From positions 682,001 through 746,000 of the forward strand of contig NZ_UTIQ01000001.1 in NCBI RefSeq assembly GCF_900582625.1: a stretch of DNA of 64,000 bases, written 5' to 3'. The DNA is from Pseudomonas viridiflava. Lineage in GTDB: Bacteria > Pseudomonadota > Gammaproteobacteria > Pseudomonadales > Pseudomonadaceae. A program made the position numbers and the translations under genes. Under the pieces are notes generated by a model. The model was given only the letters and a program-made list of their open reading frames with translations. It was not told where the DNA came from and made no database searches. Positions 17,833 to 26,266 of this stretch are shown piece by piece (the stretch's first letter is position 1; every line of letters begins with the position of its first letter).

Positions 17833-20424
17833 ATGTCATCGCGTAAATTTGGACTCAACCTGGTGGTATTCGTGGCAATCGCCGCGCTCTTCACCGGTAT
17901 CTGGGCACTGTATAACCGTCCGGTCAGTGCGCCGGATTGGCCTGAACAAATCTCCGGTTTTTCCTTCTCACCGTTCCGGCTCGACCAGAACCCGCAGAAG
18001 GATCAATACCCCACCGACGAGCAAATGCGTGAAGACCTCAGTCTTCTCAGCAAGCACACCGACAACGTGCGCACCTATTCGGTGGACGGCACCTTGGGCG
18101 ACATTCCCAAGCTCGCCGAAGAGTTCGGTTTGCGCGTCACCTTGGGCATCTGGATCAGCCCGGACGAGGAGCGCAACGAGCGCGAAATTGCCCGCGGCAT
18201 TGAAATCGCCAACTCCTCACGCAGCGTCGTTCGCGTGGTGGTGGGTAACGAGGCGCTGTTCCGCCGCGAAGTAACGCCCAAGCAATTGATGAGCTTCATC
18301 GACCGCGTTCGGGCGCAGGTGAAAGTGCCCGTGACGACCTCGGAGCAGTGGCACATCTGGGAAAAATATCCCCAGTTGGCAAACCACACCGACCTGGTAG
18401 CTGCGCACATCCTGCCGTACTGGGAATTCATTCCCATGGAAGACTCCACGCAGTTCGTGCTCGACCGCGCGCGCGACTTGAAACGTATCTTCCCGAAAAA
18501 ACCACTGCTGCTTTCGGAAGTCGGCTGGCCGAGCAACGGCCGTATGCGCGGCGGTGCCGACGCCACCCAGGCGGACCAGGCCATTTACCTGCGCACCTTG
18601 GTCAACACGCTGAACGCCAAGGGCTACAACTACTTCGTGATCGAAGCCTTCGACCAACCGTGGAAGGCCAGCGACGAGGGTTCCGTAGGCGCGTACTGGG
18701 GCGTGTTCAACGCCGCGCGCCAACAGAAGTTCGCGTTTGAAGGCCCGGTTGTCGCCATTCCGCAGTGGCGCGTATTGGCCATCGGCTCGGTGGTCCTGGC
18801 GATGCTGGCCCTGGCCTTGCTGCTGATTGACGGCAGCGCCCTGCGCCAACGCGGTCGCACCTTCCTAACCTTCGTGGCATTCGCCGGCGGTTCGGTATTG
18901 GTGTGGATCGGCTACGACTACAGCCAGCAATACAGCACCTGGTTCAGCCTCACGGTCGGCCTGTTGCTGGGCGTCGGTGCCATCGGCGTGTTTATCGTGC
19001 TGCTTACCGAAGCGCACGAACTGGCCGAGGCGGTGTGGGTGCACAAGCGCCGCCGTCCGTTTATTCCCGTGAGCGGCGACAGCACCTACCGGCCGAAAGT
19101 GTCGATTCACGTGCCGTGCTACAACGAGCCGCCGGAGATGGTGAAACAAACCCTCGATGCCCTCGCTGCCCTGGATTACCCCGACTTTGAAGTGTTGATC
19201 ATCGACAACAACACCAAAGACCCGGCCGTATGGGAACCGGTACAGGCCTACTGCGAAGAGCTCGGCCCGCGCTTCCGCTTCTTCCACGTGGCGCCGCTGC
19301 ATGGCTTCAAAGGTGGCGCACTGAACTACATCCTGCCGCACACCGCGCCAGATGCAGAAGTCGTGGCGGTAATCGACTCGGACTACTGCGTCGACCCGAA
19401 CTGGCTCAAGCACATGGTGCCGCACTTCGCCGATCCGAAAATCGCCGTGGTGCAATCGCCGCAGGACTACCGCGACCAGGACGGCAGCGCCTTCAAAAAG
19501 CTCTGCTACGCCGAGTACAAAGGCTTCTTCCACATCGGCATGGTGACCCGCAACGACCGCGACGCGATCATTCAGCACGGCACCATGACCATGATTCGTC
19601 GCACCGTAATGGACGAACTGAAGTGGGCCGACTGGACCATTTGCGAAGACGCCGAGCTGGGCCTGCGCGTATTCGAAAAAGGTTATTCCGCTGCGTATGC
19701 CTACGACAGCTTCGGCAAGGGCCTGATGCCCGATACCTTTATCGACTACAAGAAGCAGCGTTTCCGTTGGGCCTATGGCGCCATTCAGATTATGAAAGGC
19801 CACGCTCGCCAACTGTTCCGCGGTAAAGAAACCGAGCTCAAACGCGGTCAGCGTTATCACTTCGTGGCCGGCTGGCTGCCTTGGGTTGCCGACGGTTTGA
19901 ACATCTTCTTCACCGCAGGCGCCCTGTTGTGGTCGGCGGCGATGATCATCGTGCCGCAGCGGGTCGACCCGCCGTTGCTGATTTTCGCTATCCCACCACT
20001 GGCATTGTTCTTCTTTAAATTCGGCAAGATCGTGTTCCTCTATCAACGCGCGGTTGGCGTGAATTTGAAGGACGCGTTTTGTGCGGCGCTGGCCGGTTTG
20101 GCGTTGTCGCACACCATCGCCAAGGCGGTGCTGTACGGCTTCTTCACCACCAGCATTCCGTTCTTCCGCACGCCGAAAATGCGCTCTAGCCACGGCTTTA
20201 TGGTGGCCATGGCCGAAGCACGGGAAGAAGTCTTCATCATGCTGCTGCTGTGGGGCGCTGCGGTGGGCATCGGCATCGTTCAGGGCTTCCCAAGCAACGA
20301 CGTGAAGTTCTGGGTGGCGATGTTGCTGGTGCAGTCCTTGCCGTACCTGGCGGCGCTGATCATGGCGTTGCTGTCGTCGCTGCCCAAGCCACCGGAAACA
20401 CCGGAAGTGGCATTGGCAGAATGA
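17833..20424 (+). CDS. ndvB: NdvB-like beta-glucan synthase: GH17 domain fused to GT2 glycosyltransferase
   Basis: Inner-membrane enzyme likely to make beta-(1,3)-linked (cyclic) glucans, as NdvB does in P. aeruginosa, where such glucans affect biofilm antibiotic tolerance. The 863-aa protein starts with one membrane segment. A periplasmic GH17 domain (about 40-300) follows, with acid/base Glu140 in VGNEAL and nucleophile Glu229 in LLSEVGWPSNG. After two or three helices comes a GT2 domain with DSD (515-517), ED (605-606) and QRFRW (642-646), then several C-terminal helices. The ATG at 17833 follows a weak ribosome site; an upstream TTG is less likely. The single-gene unit ends in a strong terminator. 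Confidence 0.88.
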   Translation: MSSRKFGLNLVVFVAIAALFTGIWALYNRPVSAPDWPEQISGFSFSPFRLDQNPQKDQYPTDEQMREDLSLLSKHTDNVRTYSVDGTLGDIPKLAEEFGLRVTLGIWISPDEERNEREIARGIEIANSSRSVVRVVVGNEALFRREVTPKQLMSFIDRVRAQVKVPVTTSEQWHIWEKYPQLANHTDLVAAHILPYWEFIPMEDSTQFVLDRARDLKRIFPKKPLLLSEVGWPSNGRMRGGADATQADQAIYLRTLVNTLNAKGYNYFVIEAFDQPWKASDEGSVGAYWGVFNAARQQKFAFEGPVVAIPQWRVLAIGSVVLAMLALALLLIDGSALRQRGRTFLTFVAFAGGSVLVWIGYDYSQQYSTWFSLTVGLLLGVGAIGVFIVLLTEAHELAEAVWVHKRRRPFIPVSGDSTYRPKVSIHVPCYNEPPEMVKQTLDALAALDYPDFEVLIIDNNTKDPAVWEPVQAYCEELGPRFRFFHVAPLHGFKGGALNYILPHTAPDAEVVAVIDSDYCVDPNWLKHMVPHFADPKIAVVQSPQDYRDQDGSAFKKLCYAEYKGFFHIGMVTRNDRDAIIQHGTMTMIRRTVMDELKWADWTICEDAELGLRVFEKGYSAAYAYDSFGKGLMPDTFIDYKKQRFRWAYGAIQIMKGHARQLFRGKETELKRGQRYHFVAGWLPWVADGLNIFFTAGALLWSAAMIIVPQRVDPPLLIFAIPPLALFFFKFGKIVFLYQRAVGVNLKDAFCAALAGLALSHTIAKAVLYGFFTTSIPFFRTPKMRSSHGFMVAMAEAREEVFIMLLLWGAAVGIGIVQGFPSNDVKFWVAMLLVQSLPYLAALIMALLSSLPKPPETPEVALAE

Positions 20425-20439
20425 TGCGAAGGTGTTGAG

Positions 20440-20468
20440 AAAAGGGCAGCCCATGGGCTGCCCTTTTT
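20440..20468 (+). terminator. Rho-independent terminator after ndvB
   Basis: A perfect stem AAAGGGCAGCCC/GGGCTGCCCTTT with an AT loop and T-run starts 16 bases after the ndvB stop. It isolates ndvB from the next gene. Confidence 0.9.
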
Positions 20469-20534
20469 ATTGGTGGTGAAGATCCAAATACAGTTTTCTT
20501 ACACCAAAACCTGGCGCAAGAAAGAGACTACCTA

Positions 20535-20551
20535 CGGCTCGCAGCGAGCCG
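20535..20551. repeat. Short perfect hairpin upstream of the TpsA-like gene
   Basis: CGGCTCG at 20535-20541 and CGAGCCG at 20545-20551 form a 7-bp stem with a 3-base loop, about 65 bases before the next start. No T-run follows, so it is not a classical terminator. It could be an operator or an mRNA leader structure. Confidence 0.35.
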
Positions 20552-20616
20552 CGCTGCATTAGCAAAATCCAGGGGGGCTAGCCTGTGTCTCTATTAAACA
20601 AATAGGGAACAGCGCT

Positions 20617-22308
20617 TTGAAATCCTCACTCAACAGAAAGCACCACTCATCATCGCGGTTACTGCCCGGCCGCGCCCTGCCGCTTTATTCGGTACTCGCA
20701 CTAGCAACGTTTTTTTCAAGCCTGGTCCCGGCCGAAATCGTGATCACCAGCCGCGCAGCTCTCCCTGTCTCCACGCCGGGGGTGCCCGTCATCAACATTG
20801 TCGCGCCCAACAGCCACGGCATTTCCCACAATCGATTCGAGCACTTTGACGTTCAGAAACCTGGCGTCGTTTTCAACAACAGCACGGAACAAGGGCAAAG
20901 TCAGCTGGCCGGAGCACTGCCCGCCAACCCAAACCTGAGCACAAACGCCACCTTGATTCTCGGCGAAGTAACGGGCCTGCTGCCCAGCAACATGGAAGGC
21001 ATTCTTGAAGTATTCGGCCCCCGCGCCGACCTCATTCTTGCCAACCCAAATGGCCTTACGCTCAACGGCGTAACGACCCTGAACGTCAGAGGCTTCGTGG
21101 CCACTACGGCAGTCCCGAACGGCGCCGATGGGCTTAAGCTGAGCGTCGCCGCCAATGCCAACAGGGTGGTGATAAACGCGGGCGGCGTCGATACGAGCGG
21201 CCTCAGCTATTTCGACGTGATCGCCCGCGCCATTGTTTTGAACGGAAGCATCGGCGAACCGAACGCCACTGCAGACGTTCAGCTTATCGCCGGCTCCAAC
21301 CAATACAATGTGCTCAACCGCAGCATCAGCAAAGGTGCGAAAGCGGACCAAGGCCGGCCGGAGATCGCGATTGATGGCTCCGCCGCCGGCGCCATGTACG
21401 GTGGTCACATCTCACTGATCAGCACCGAAGAAGGCCCTGGCGTGCGCCACGCCGGACCGATCCATGCGAACGGCGACATCGTCATACGATCCAGTGGCGA
21501 CATCGAGATCGTAAAGGCAACCGGCAACGTCCAGCCGCCTCAATCCTTCGCCGAACGGCCTGGCCTGTTTGCCGGCGGCAACATTCAACTTGCATCAGAA
21601 GAAAGCATTTACCTGCACAACCCCGTATCGGCCGCCGGTGACGTGTCGATGAACGCCGATCTTTATCTCATCAATGCGACCCACGTAACTGCCGCAGGAC
21701 AAATAGGCGCAACCGCCTACACATTCCAGCTCGACAGCGGCGCGCGCCTCGCCTCGCTCGGTGATATTCGTATCGACGCCAAGAGCAGCCTGCGCAGCGA
21801 AGCCGATTCGACCCTCGCCTCGTCAGGCAATATCGAGTTAAACGCTGGAACGAGCGTGACAACTGCGGCGCAGATCGTCTCTGGCGGAACGACATCAGTC
21901 ACTGCCAAGGGCAATTTGACCAACACCGGCATGATTTTCAGCACAGGTGCCCTGACCATGAGCAGTGGTCAGTCGTTTATAAACGAGCACGTGGCAATCC
22001 TGACGACGTGGGAAGACCTTACGCTCACCTCCGCCGGCGACTTTTACAACCGCACTGAATCGATGATCAGCAGCGGCGGCAAGCTTGTTATCGATGCCGG
22101 CAAAGGGGCGACGAACGACCAGGACTCAACTATCGATGGCCTACAAGTCAGCATCACCGCCGACATCGTTCACAACCGCCGTGACTCAATCATCCATGGG
22201 CTTGAGTCACTGAACATCAAAGGTCGGCTTTCAGAGTTGAACACTGAAGGCGGGATGCTGATGGAGAACAATGAAATCCTGCCCCAGGCCGGCCTGCTTC
22301 GCTTCTAA
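20617..22308 (+). CDS. Short TpsA-like filamentous-haemagglutinin N-terminal domain protein
   Basis: 563-aa secreted protein with a hydrophobic signal region (about residues 17-38) and the two-partner-secretion domain. Motifs are NRFEHFDV (72-79), VVFNNS (84-89), NPNL (104-107) and NPNG (143-146), the last two being hallmarks of TpsA secretion signals. The rest is beta-helix-like with recurring G-N-I/D-I and S-G-G patterns. TpsA proteins are usually far longer and end in adhesin or CdiA toxin regions; this one stops at 563 residues with neither. The start is TTG with AGGGA 8 bases upstream, and no ATG occurs before about 20991. No TpsB transporter gene lies within the window. It converges with the omega-amidase gene. 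Family assignment is secure; function is unknown. Confidence 0.8.
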   Translation: MKSSLNRKHHSSSRLLPGRALPLYSVLALATFFSSLVPAEIVITSRAALPVSTPGVPVINIVAPNSHGISHNRFEHFDVQKPGVVFNNSTEQGQSQLAGALPANPNLSTNATLILGEVTGLLPSNMEGILEVFGPRADLILANPNGLTLNGVTTLNVRGFVATTAVPNGADGLKLSVAANANRVVINAGGVDTSGLSYFDVIARAIVLNGSIGEPNATADVQLIAGSNQYNVLNRSISKGAKADQGRPEIAIDGSAAGAMYGGHISLISTEEGPGVRHAGPIHANGDIVIRSSGDIEIVKATGNVQPPQSFAERPGLFAGGNIQLASEESIYLHNPVSAAGDVSMNADLYLINATHVTAAGQIGATAYTFQLDSGARLASLGDIRIDAKSSLRSEADSTLASSGNIELNAGTSVTTAAQIVSGGTTSVTAKGNLTNTGMIFSTGALTMSSGQSFINEHVAILTTWEDLTLTSAGDFYNRTESMISSGGKLVIDAGKGATNDQDSTIDGLQVSITADIVHNRRDSIIHGLESLNIKGRLSELNTEGGMLMENNEILPQAGLLRF

Positions 22309-22328
22309 CGCCGCTGCTAGTCGACGGG

Positions 22329-23135
22329 TTAAAGCGTGAAGGCGTCAGCATCCAGATGCGCCGGGAAGCGCGTGCGATAAGCGGCCAGGTCAGCCGCTTT
22401 GAGCACAACACTGAACACGCCGTCGCCGGCGTTCGCCTCCAGCAGTGGCTCGCCCTGAAAGTCGAGCACTTGGCTGTCGCCGCTGTAGGGATGGCCTTTA
22501 CCGTCGTTGCCGATACGGTTCACGGCGGCGACGAAGCAAAGGTTTTCAATCGCACGCGCCGGTAGCAGCCGATTCCAATGGAGACGGCGCGCAGCCGGCC
22601 AGTTCGCGGTGTAGAGCAGCAGGTCGGTGTTATGGGGGTCGCGGCTCCACACGGGAAAACGCAGGTCGTAGCAAATCAGCGGTCGAATCCGCCAGCCGTG
22701 CAGCTCCATCTGCACCTGGCGCTCGCCCGGGCTGTAGTGCTTGTGCTCGCCGGCCATACGAAACAGATGGCGCTTGTCGTAATGCAAAATCTCGCCATCC
22801 GGGCGCGCCCATAACAGGCGATTGCGGTGGCTGCCGTCGGCGGCCTGAATGATCACGCTGCCGGTGATAACCGCATCCAGGCGTTTGGCCTGCTGGCGAA
22901 GCCAGGCGTACGTGGTGCCCTCCTCCGGCTCGGCCAAGGTGGCGGAGTCCATGGAAAAACCGGTGGTGAACATTTCCGGTAACACCACCAAATGCGCGCC
23001 GCGGGCTTGCTCAAGCAACGCCTCGAAATGGGCAAAGTTAGCCGCCGGGTCGTGCCAGGCCAGCGTGGTTTGCACCAGGGCCAGCTTGAGGTCAGGAAGA
23101 CTGGTGATGTCGCGTCCGCTGGTTAAATCCGACAT
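22329..23135 (-). CDS. Nitrilase-family omega-amidase (YafV-like)
   Basis: Carbon-nitrogen hydrolase, probably acting on alpha-ketoglutaramate and related omega-amides. The 268-aa protein shows the nitrilase triad: Glu in VVLPEMFTTGF, Lys in HYDKRHLFRMAGEH and Cys in LICYDLRFPVW. These contexts match the YafV/Nit2 branch. The ATG overlaps the end of the upstream aminotransferase gene by 13 bases. Pairing with a glutamine-type aminotransferase suggests it clears the ketoacid amide by-product and drives transamination forward. Confidence 0.9.
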   Translation of the reverse strand: MSDLTSGRDITSLPDLKLALVQTTLAWHDPAANFAHFEALLEQARGAHLVVLPEMFTTGFSMDSATLAEPEEGTTYAWLRQQAKRLDAVITGSVIIQAADGSHRNRLLWARPDGEILHYDKRHLFRMAGEHKHYSPGERQVQMELHGWRIRPLICYDLRFPVWSRDPHNTDLLLYTANWPAARRLHWNRLLPARAIENLCFVAAVNRIGNDGKGHPYSGDSQVLDFQGEPLLEANAGDGVFSVVLKAADLAAYRTRFPAHLDADAFTL

Positions 23136-24271
23136 AGCTGCTCCGCGGCTTGAATAAGGGTTTCTTCACGTTTGGCAAAGCAGAACCGTACAAGCCGCAA
23201 GCCCTGCGGCGGTTCTTGGTAGAACACTGAAATTGGAATGACCGCAACGCGGTGCTCGCGGGTGAGCCATTCAGCCATGGCGACGTCATCCAGGTCGTCG
23301 CGAATGGACGAGTAATCAGCCAGTTGGAAGAAGGTTCCGGCCGTGCGAGTGAAACGAAATTTTGAGGATTGCAGGCGATCGCAGAATAAATCGCGCTTGG
23401 CTTGGTAGAACGCCGGCAGCTCGTTCACGTGCTGCGGGTTGGCCGCCATAAAATCGGCCAACCCCCACTGCAACGGGGTGACGCCACAGAAGCTGACGTA
23501 CTGATGCACTTTGCGCAGCTCAGCGCTTAATGCTGGCGGGGCCACCACATAGCCGGTTTTCCAGCCGGTGACGTGGTAGCTCTTGCCGAAGGAGCTGACC
23601 ACAAACGCGCGCTCGTACAACTCGTCATGGGCGAGCACGCTGTCATGAGTGCGGCCATCGAACACCAGGTGTTCGTACACCTCGTCACTGATCAGGTAGA
23701 TGTCGCGGTTGCGAATCAGCTCAGCCAGTTGATCCAGATCGGCCCGAGTAAGCAGCGCGCCGCTCGGGTTGTGCGGGCTGTTGAGGATGATCAAACGGGT
23801 GCGCGGGGAAATGGCATCGGCCAGACGCTGCCAGTCGATGCCGAAGTCCGGTTGGCTGAGCGGGATATGGACGCAGCGCCCGCCGGCCAGATCAACCGAC
23901 GGCTCATAGCTGTCGTAGCTCGGGTCAAAAACAATCACCTCATCGCCCGGGCAAATCAGCGTCTGAATCGCACAAAAAATCGCCTGGGTCGCGCCAGGAG
24001 TAATCGTGATTTCGCTGTCGGCACTGACGTTACGGCCGTAGCAAGCTGCGATCTTTGCCGCCACCTGCTCACGCAAAGCGGGCAGGCCCGTCATCGGCGC
24101 GTACTGGTTATGCCCACTGTGAACATGGCGGGCAACTGCATCCAGAAGTGCCTGCGGACCATCAAAGTCCGGGAAGCCCTGGGACAGATTCAGCGCACCG
24201 ACCTCGTTAGCCAACTGAGACATGCGAGTAAAAATGGTGGTGCCGATGTTGGGCAACTTGCTGGTGATCAT
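23123..24271 (-). CDS. PLP-dependent aminotransferase, methionine/glutamine transaminase type (YbdL-like)
   Basis: Fold-type I aminotransferase of 382 aa. It has LSQGFPDFDGP near the N terminus, NSPHNPSGALL, SDEVYEHLVFDG and the PLP lysine in VSSFGKSYHVTGWKTGY, the pattern of YbdL and glutamine transaminase K. It probably re-aminates the ketoacid of methionine (4-methylthio-2-oxobutyrate) in methionine salvage. I chose the ATG at 24269-24271 with GGAAG upstream; a GTG directly before it is the alternative. It is coupled to the omega-amidase gene by overlap. Confidence 0.87.
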   Translation of the reverse strand: MITSKLPNIGTTIFTRMSQLANEVGALNLSQGFPDFDGPQALLDAVARHVHSGHNQYAPMTGLPALREQVAAKIAACYGRNVSADSEITITPGATQAIFCAIQTLICPGDEVIVFDPSYDSYEPSVDLAGGRCVHIPLSQPDFGIDWQRLADAISPRTRLIILNSPHNPSGALLTRADLDQLAELIRNRDIYLISDEVYEHLVFDGRTHDSVLAHDELYERAFVVSSFGKSYHVTGWKTGYVVAPPALSAELRKVHQYVSFCGVTPLQWGLADFMAANPQHVNELPAFYQAKRDLFCDRLQSSKFRFTRTAGTFFQLADYSSIRDDLDDVAMAEWLTREHRVAVIPISVFYQEPPQGLRLVRFCFAKREETLIQAAEQLCRI

Positions 24272-24346
24272 CACGTCTTCCTGGTGTGAGCATTGATGGC
24301 TCTACTGCGGCCATGACGGGCGAGGATAACGGATCGGTCGGACACG

Positions 24347-24373
24347 AAAAAGGGCACCCGCAGGTGCCCTTTC
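24347..24373. terminator. Hairpin terminator, symmetrical
   Basis: AAAGGGCACC at about 24349-24358 pairs with GGTGCCCTTT at 24363-24372, flanked by A- and T-runs, so it could act in either direction. It lies 75 bases upstream of the aminotransferase start and about 300 bases after the der stop. Confidence 0.7.
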
Positions 24374-24411
24374 GTCTATTGCTATAACCATCCGAGCGCC
24401 GCTGGGCTCTT

Positions 24412-24444
24412 GTTGGGCTTCGCCTTCGGCTCAACCCAACCTAC
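24412..24444. repeat. Single copy of the GTTGGGCTTCGC...AACCCAACCTAC repeat
   Basis: 33-base element closely related to the arms of the 31-bp inverted repeat at 55124-55193. Both share GTTGGGCTTCGC at one end and CTCAACCCAACCTAC at the other, differing in the central bases. The element has partial internal dyad symmetry. Confidence 0.6.
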
Positions 24445-24478
24445 GAACTTCTACGGAAACCTCACAGCTCTGGACTTT

Positions 24479-24508
24479 TGTAGGAGCGGCTTCAGCCGCG
24501 ATGTTTTT
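24479..24508. repeat. REP element
   Basis: GTAGGAGCGGCTTCAGCCGC core followed by GATGTTTTT, the same family as at 13584, 16562, 48700, 48740 and 59206. It is a single copy here, between der and the aminotransferase. Confidence 0.75.
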
Positions 24509-24568
24509 GATCTACCGCCCTGCGCAGCGCCACAGGTCCAGATCGAGCGAGCTAGAGCAGTGCAAGGC

Positions 24569-24626
24569 AAAAATGGATTTTGAAGCGCAGTTGGCTGTAG
24601 CCAATGAGCATTCAACATCCATTTTT
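24569..24626. repeat. Imperfect inverted repeat AAAAATGGATTTTGAA / TTCAACATCCATTTTT
   Basis: Arms at 24569-24584 and 24611-24626 pair over about 16 bases with one mismatch. They enclose a 26-base segment, immediately downstream of der on the minus strand. With the terminator, the GTTGGGC repeat and the REP, this fills the 24272-24668 gap; no gene is seen there. Confidence 0.55.
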
Positions 24627-24668
24627 AACGCAGCAATGCCGACGCGCAGCCGATCGTCGCCGAACCCA

Positions 24669-26141
24669 TCACTTCTTGTCGCGGCGCTTTTTATCGGCCT
24701 TCTTGTGGTGCGACATAAGGCGGCGCTTCTTGTTCACCTGGCGATCCGTCAGGGTGTTTTTCTTACCCTCGTACGGGTTCTCGCCGCCTTTGAATTCGAT
24801 GCGAATCGGCGTGCCGACCAGCTTCAACACACGGCGATAGGTGTTTTCGAGGTACCGAACATAGGATTTCGGCACCGCTTCAACCTGGTTGCCGTGAATC
24901 ACGATCAGCGGCGGGTTGGCGCCGCCCAAGTGGGCGTAGCGCAATTTAATTCGACGGCTGCCAACCATGGGTGGAGCGTGCTCGCTTACGGCATCTTCGA
25001 GAATCTGCGTCAGACGGCTGGTGGGCCAGCGCGTAACAGCGGATTTGAAAGCGTTCTGCACTGACTGGTAGAGGTTGCCCACGCCCGTGCCGTGCAGCGC
25101 GGAAATGAAGTGGATGTCCGCGAAGTCGACGAAGAACAGGCGACGCTGCAACTCGGTTTTAACGTAGTCGCGCTCGCTCGGCTCCATGCCATCCCACTTG
25201 TTCAGTGCGATCACCAGAGCACGGCCCGATTCCAAGGCGAAACCCAGCAGGTTCAGGTCGTGGTCCACCACGCCTTCGCGAGCGTCCATCACAAAAATCA
25301 CGACGTTGGCGTCTTTGATCGCTTGCAGGGTTTTAACGACGGAAAACTTTTCGACTTCTTCGTGGATCTTGCCGCGTTTGCGCACACCGGCAGTGTCGAT
25401 CAGGGTGTACTTCTCTTCGTTACGCTCGAAGGGAATGTAGATGCTGTCGCGGGTGGTGCCGGGCTGGTCGTAGACGATGACCCGGTCTTCGCCGAGCATG
25501 CGGTTCACCAGCGTCGACTTGCCGACGTTAGGTCGGCCGATGATGGCGATCTTGATGCCGTCTTTTTCGCTCGGGCCCGGAATGCGCTTGGCTTCCTGAC
25601 CTTCGGCAACCACTTCCTCTTCGCCTTCTTCCGGCTCTTCGGCGTCATCTTTAGGAAAGCTGCCCAGGGCAATTTCCATCATCTGCGCAATACCGCGGCC
25701 ATGGGCGCCGGCGATTGGAATCGCATCGCCCATGCCCAGCGGGGCGAACTCGGCGCGCGCCAGGTCGGGGTCGATGTTGTCGACTTTGTTGGCGACCACG
25801 TAGGAGGTCTTGTTGCGCTTGCGCAGGTGCTCGCCAATCATCTGGTCGGCGGCGGTGAAGCCTGCGCGCGAGTCCACGAGGAACAGCACTACGTCAGCTT
25901 CTTCAATGGCCAGCAGCGACTGCTCGGCCATTTTTTCGTCCATGCCGTGCTCGTCACCGGAGATACCGCCGGTGTCGATCAAGATGTAGGTTCGCCCTTG
26001 CCATTTGGCTTCACCGTACTGGCGATCACGGGTCAGACCAGCCAGGTCGCCGACGATGGCGTCGCGACTTCTGGTCAGGCGGTTAAATAAGGTGGACTTG
26101 CCGACGTTAGGACGGCCCACCAGGGCGATTACGGGAACCAT
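24669..26141 (-). CDS. der: Ribosome biogenesis GTPase Der (EngA)
   Basis: Essential double GTPase needed for 50S assembly. The 490-aa protein has two tandem G domains, each with GRPNVGKST (about residues 8-16 and 200-208), DTGG/DTAG switch motifs and NKVD/NKWD. An acidic linker ([12 protein letters not shown]) joins them and a C-terminal KH-like domain with a basic tail follows. The ATG at 26139-26141 (MVPVIALVG) has GGAGG upstream; the longer reading frame is not the start. It follows bamB across two hairpins, as in other pseudomonads. Confidence 0.97.
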   Translation of the reverse strand: MVPVIALVGRPNVGKSTLFNRLTRSRDAIVGDLAGLTRDRQYGEAKWQGRTYILIDTGGISGDEHGMDEKMAEQSLLAIEEADVVLFLVDSRAGFTAADQMIGEHLRKRNKTSYVVANKVDNIDPDLARAEFAPLGMGDAIPIAGAHGRGIAQMMEIALGSFPKDDAEEPEEGEEEVVAEGQEAKRIPGPSEKDGIKIAIIGRPNVGKSTLVNRMLGEDRVIVYDQPGTTRDSIYIPFERNEEKYTLIDTAGVRKRGKIHEEVEKFSVVKTLQAIKDANVVIFVMDAREGVVDHDLNLLGFALESGRALVIALNKWDGMEPSERDYVKTELQRRLFFVDFADIHFISALHGTGVGNLYQSVQNAFKSAVTRWPTSRLTQILEDAVSEHAPPMVGSRRIKLRYAHLGGANPPLIVIHGNQVEAVPKSYVRYLENTYRRVLKLVGTPIRIEFKGGENPYEGKKNTLTDRQVNKKRRLMSHHKKADKKRRDKK

Positions 26142-26174
26142 GCGGCCCCTCCACTCAATTGCAGAAAACACAAA

Positions 26175-26249
26175 GGCCGCTACCGTCGAACGGCAGCGGC
26201 CGGACTCATGAAGCGTAGGTTAGCCAACGGGTTGCTCCCTAGTGGGAGC
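26175..26249 (-). terminator. Two hairpins between bamB and der
   Basis: The stem at 26175-26201 (GGCCGCTGCCG with CGGTAGCGGCC on the minus strand) is followed by TTTGTGTTTT, so it can terminate or attenuate bamB transcription ahead of der. A second palindrome, GCTCCC/GGGAGC at 26234-26249 just past the bamB stop, lacks a T-run. Confidence 0.6.
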
Positions 26250-26266
26250 CGCCCGCTGAGCCACGC

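Noticed and set aside
18865..20454. 529-codon open frame on the minus strand opposite ndvB
   Set aside because: Antisense to the GT2 part of ndvB, with biased His/Gln/Val composition and no recognisable domain or ribosome site.
20617..22308. Contact-dependent inhibition (CdiA) locus
   Set aside because: No VENN-type junction, no toxin domain, no immunity gene and no CdiB; only the TPS secretion domain is shared.
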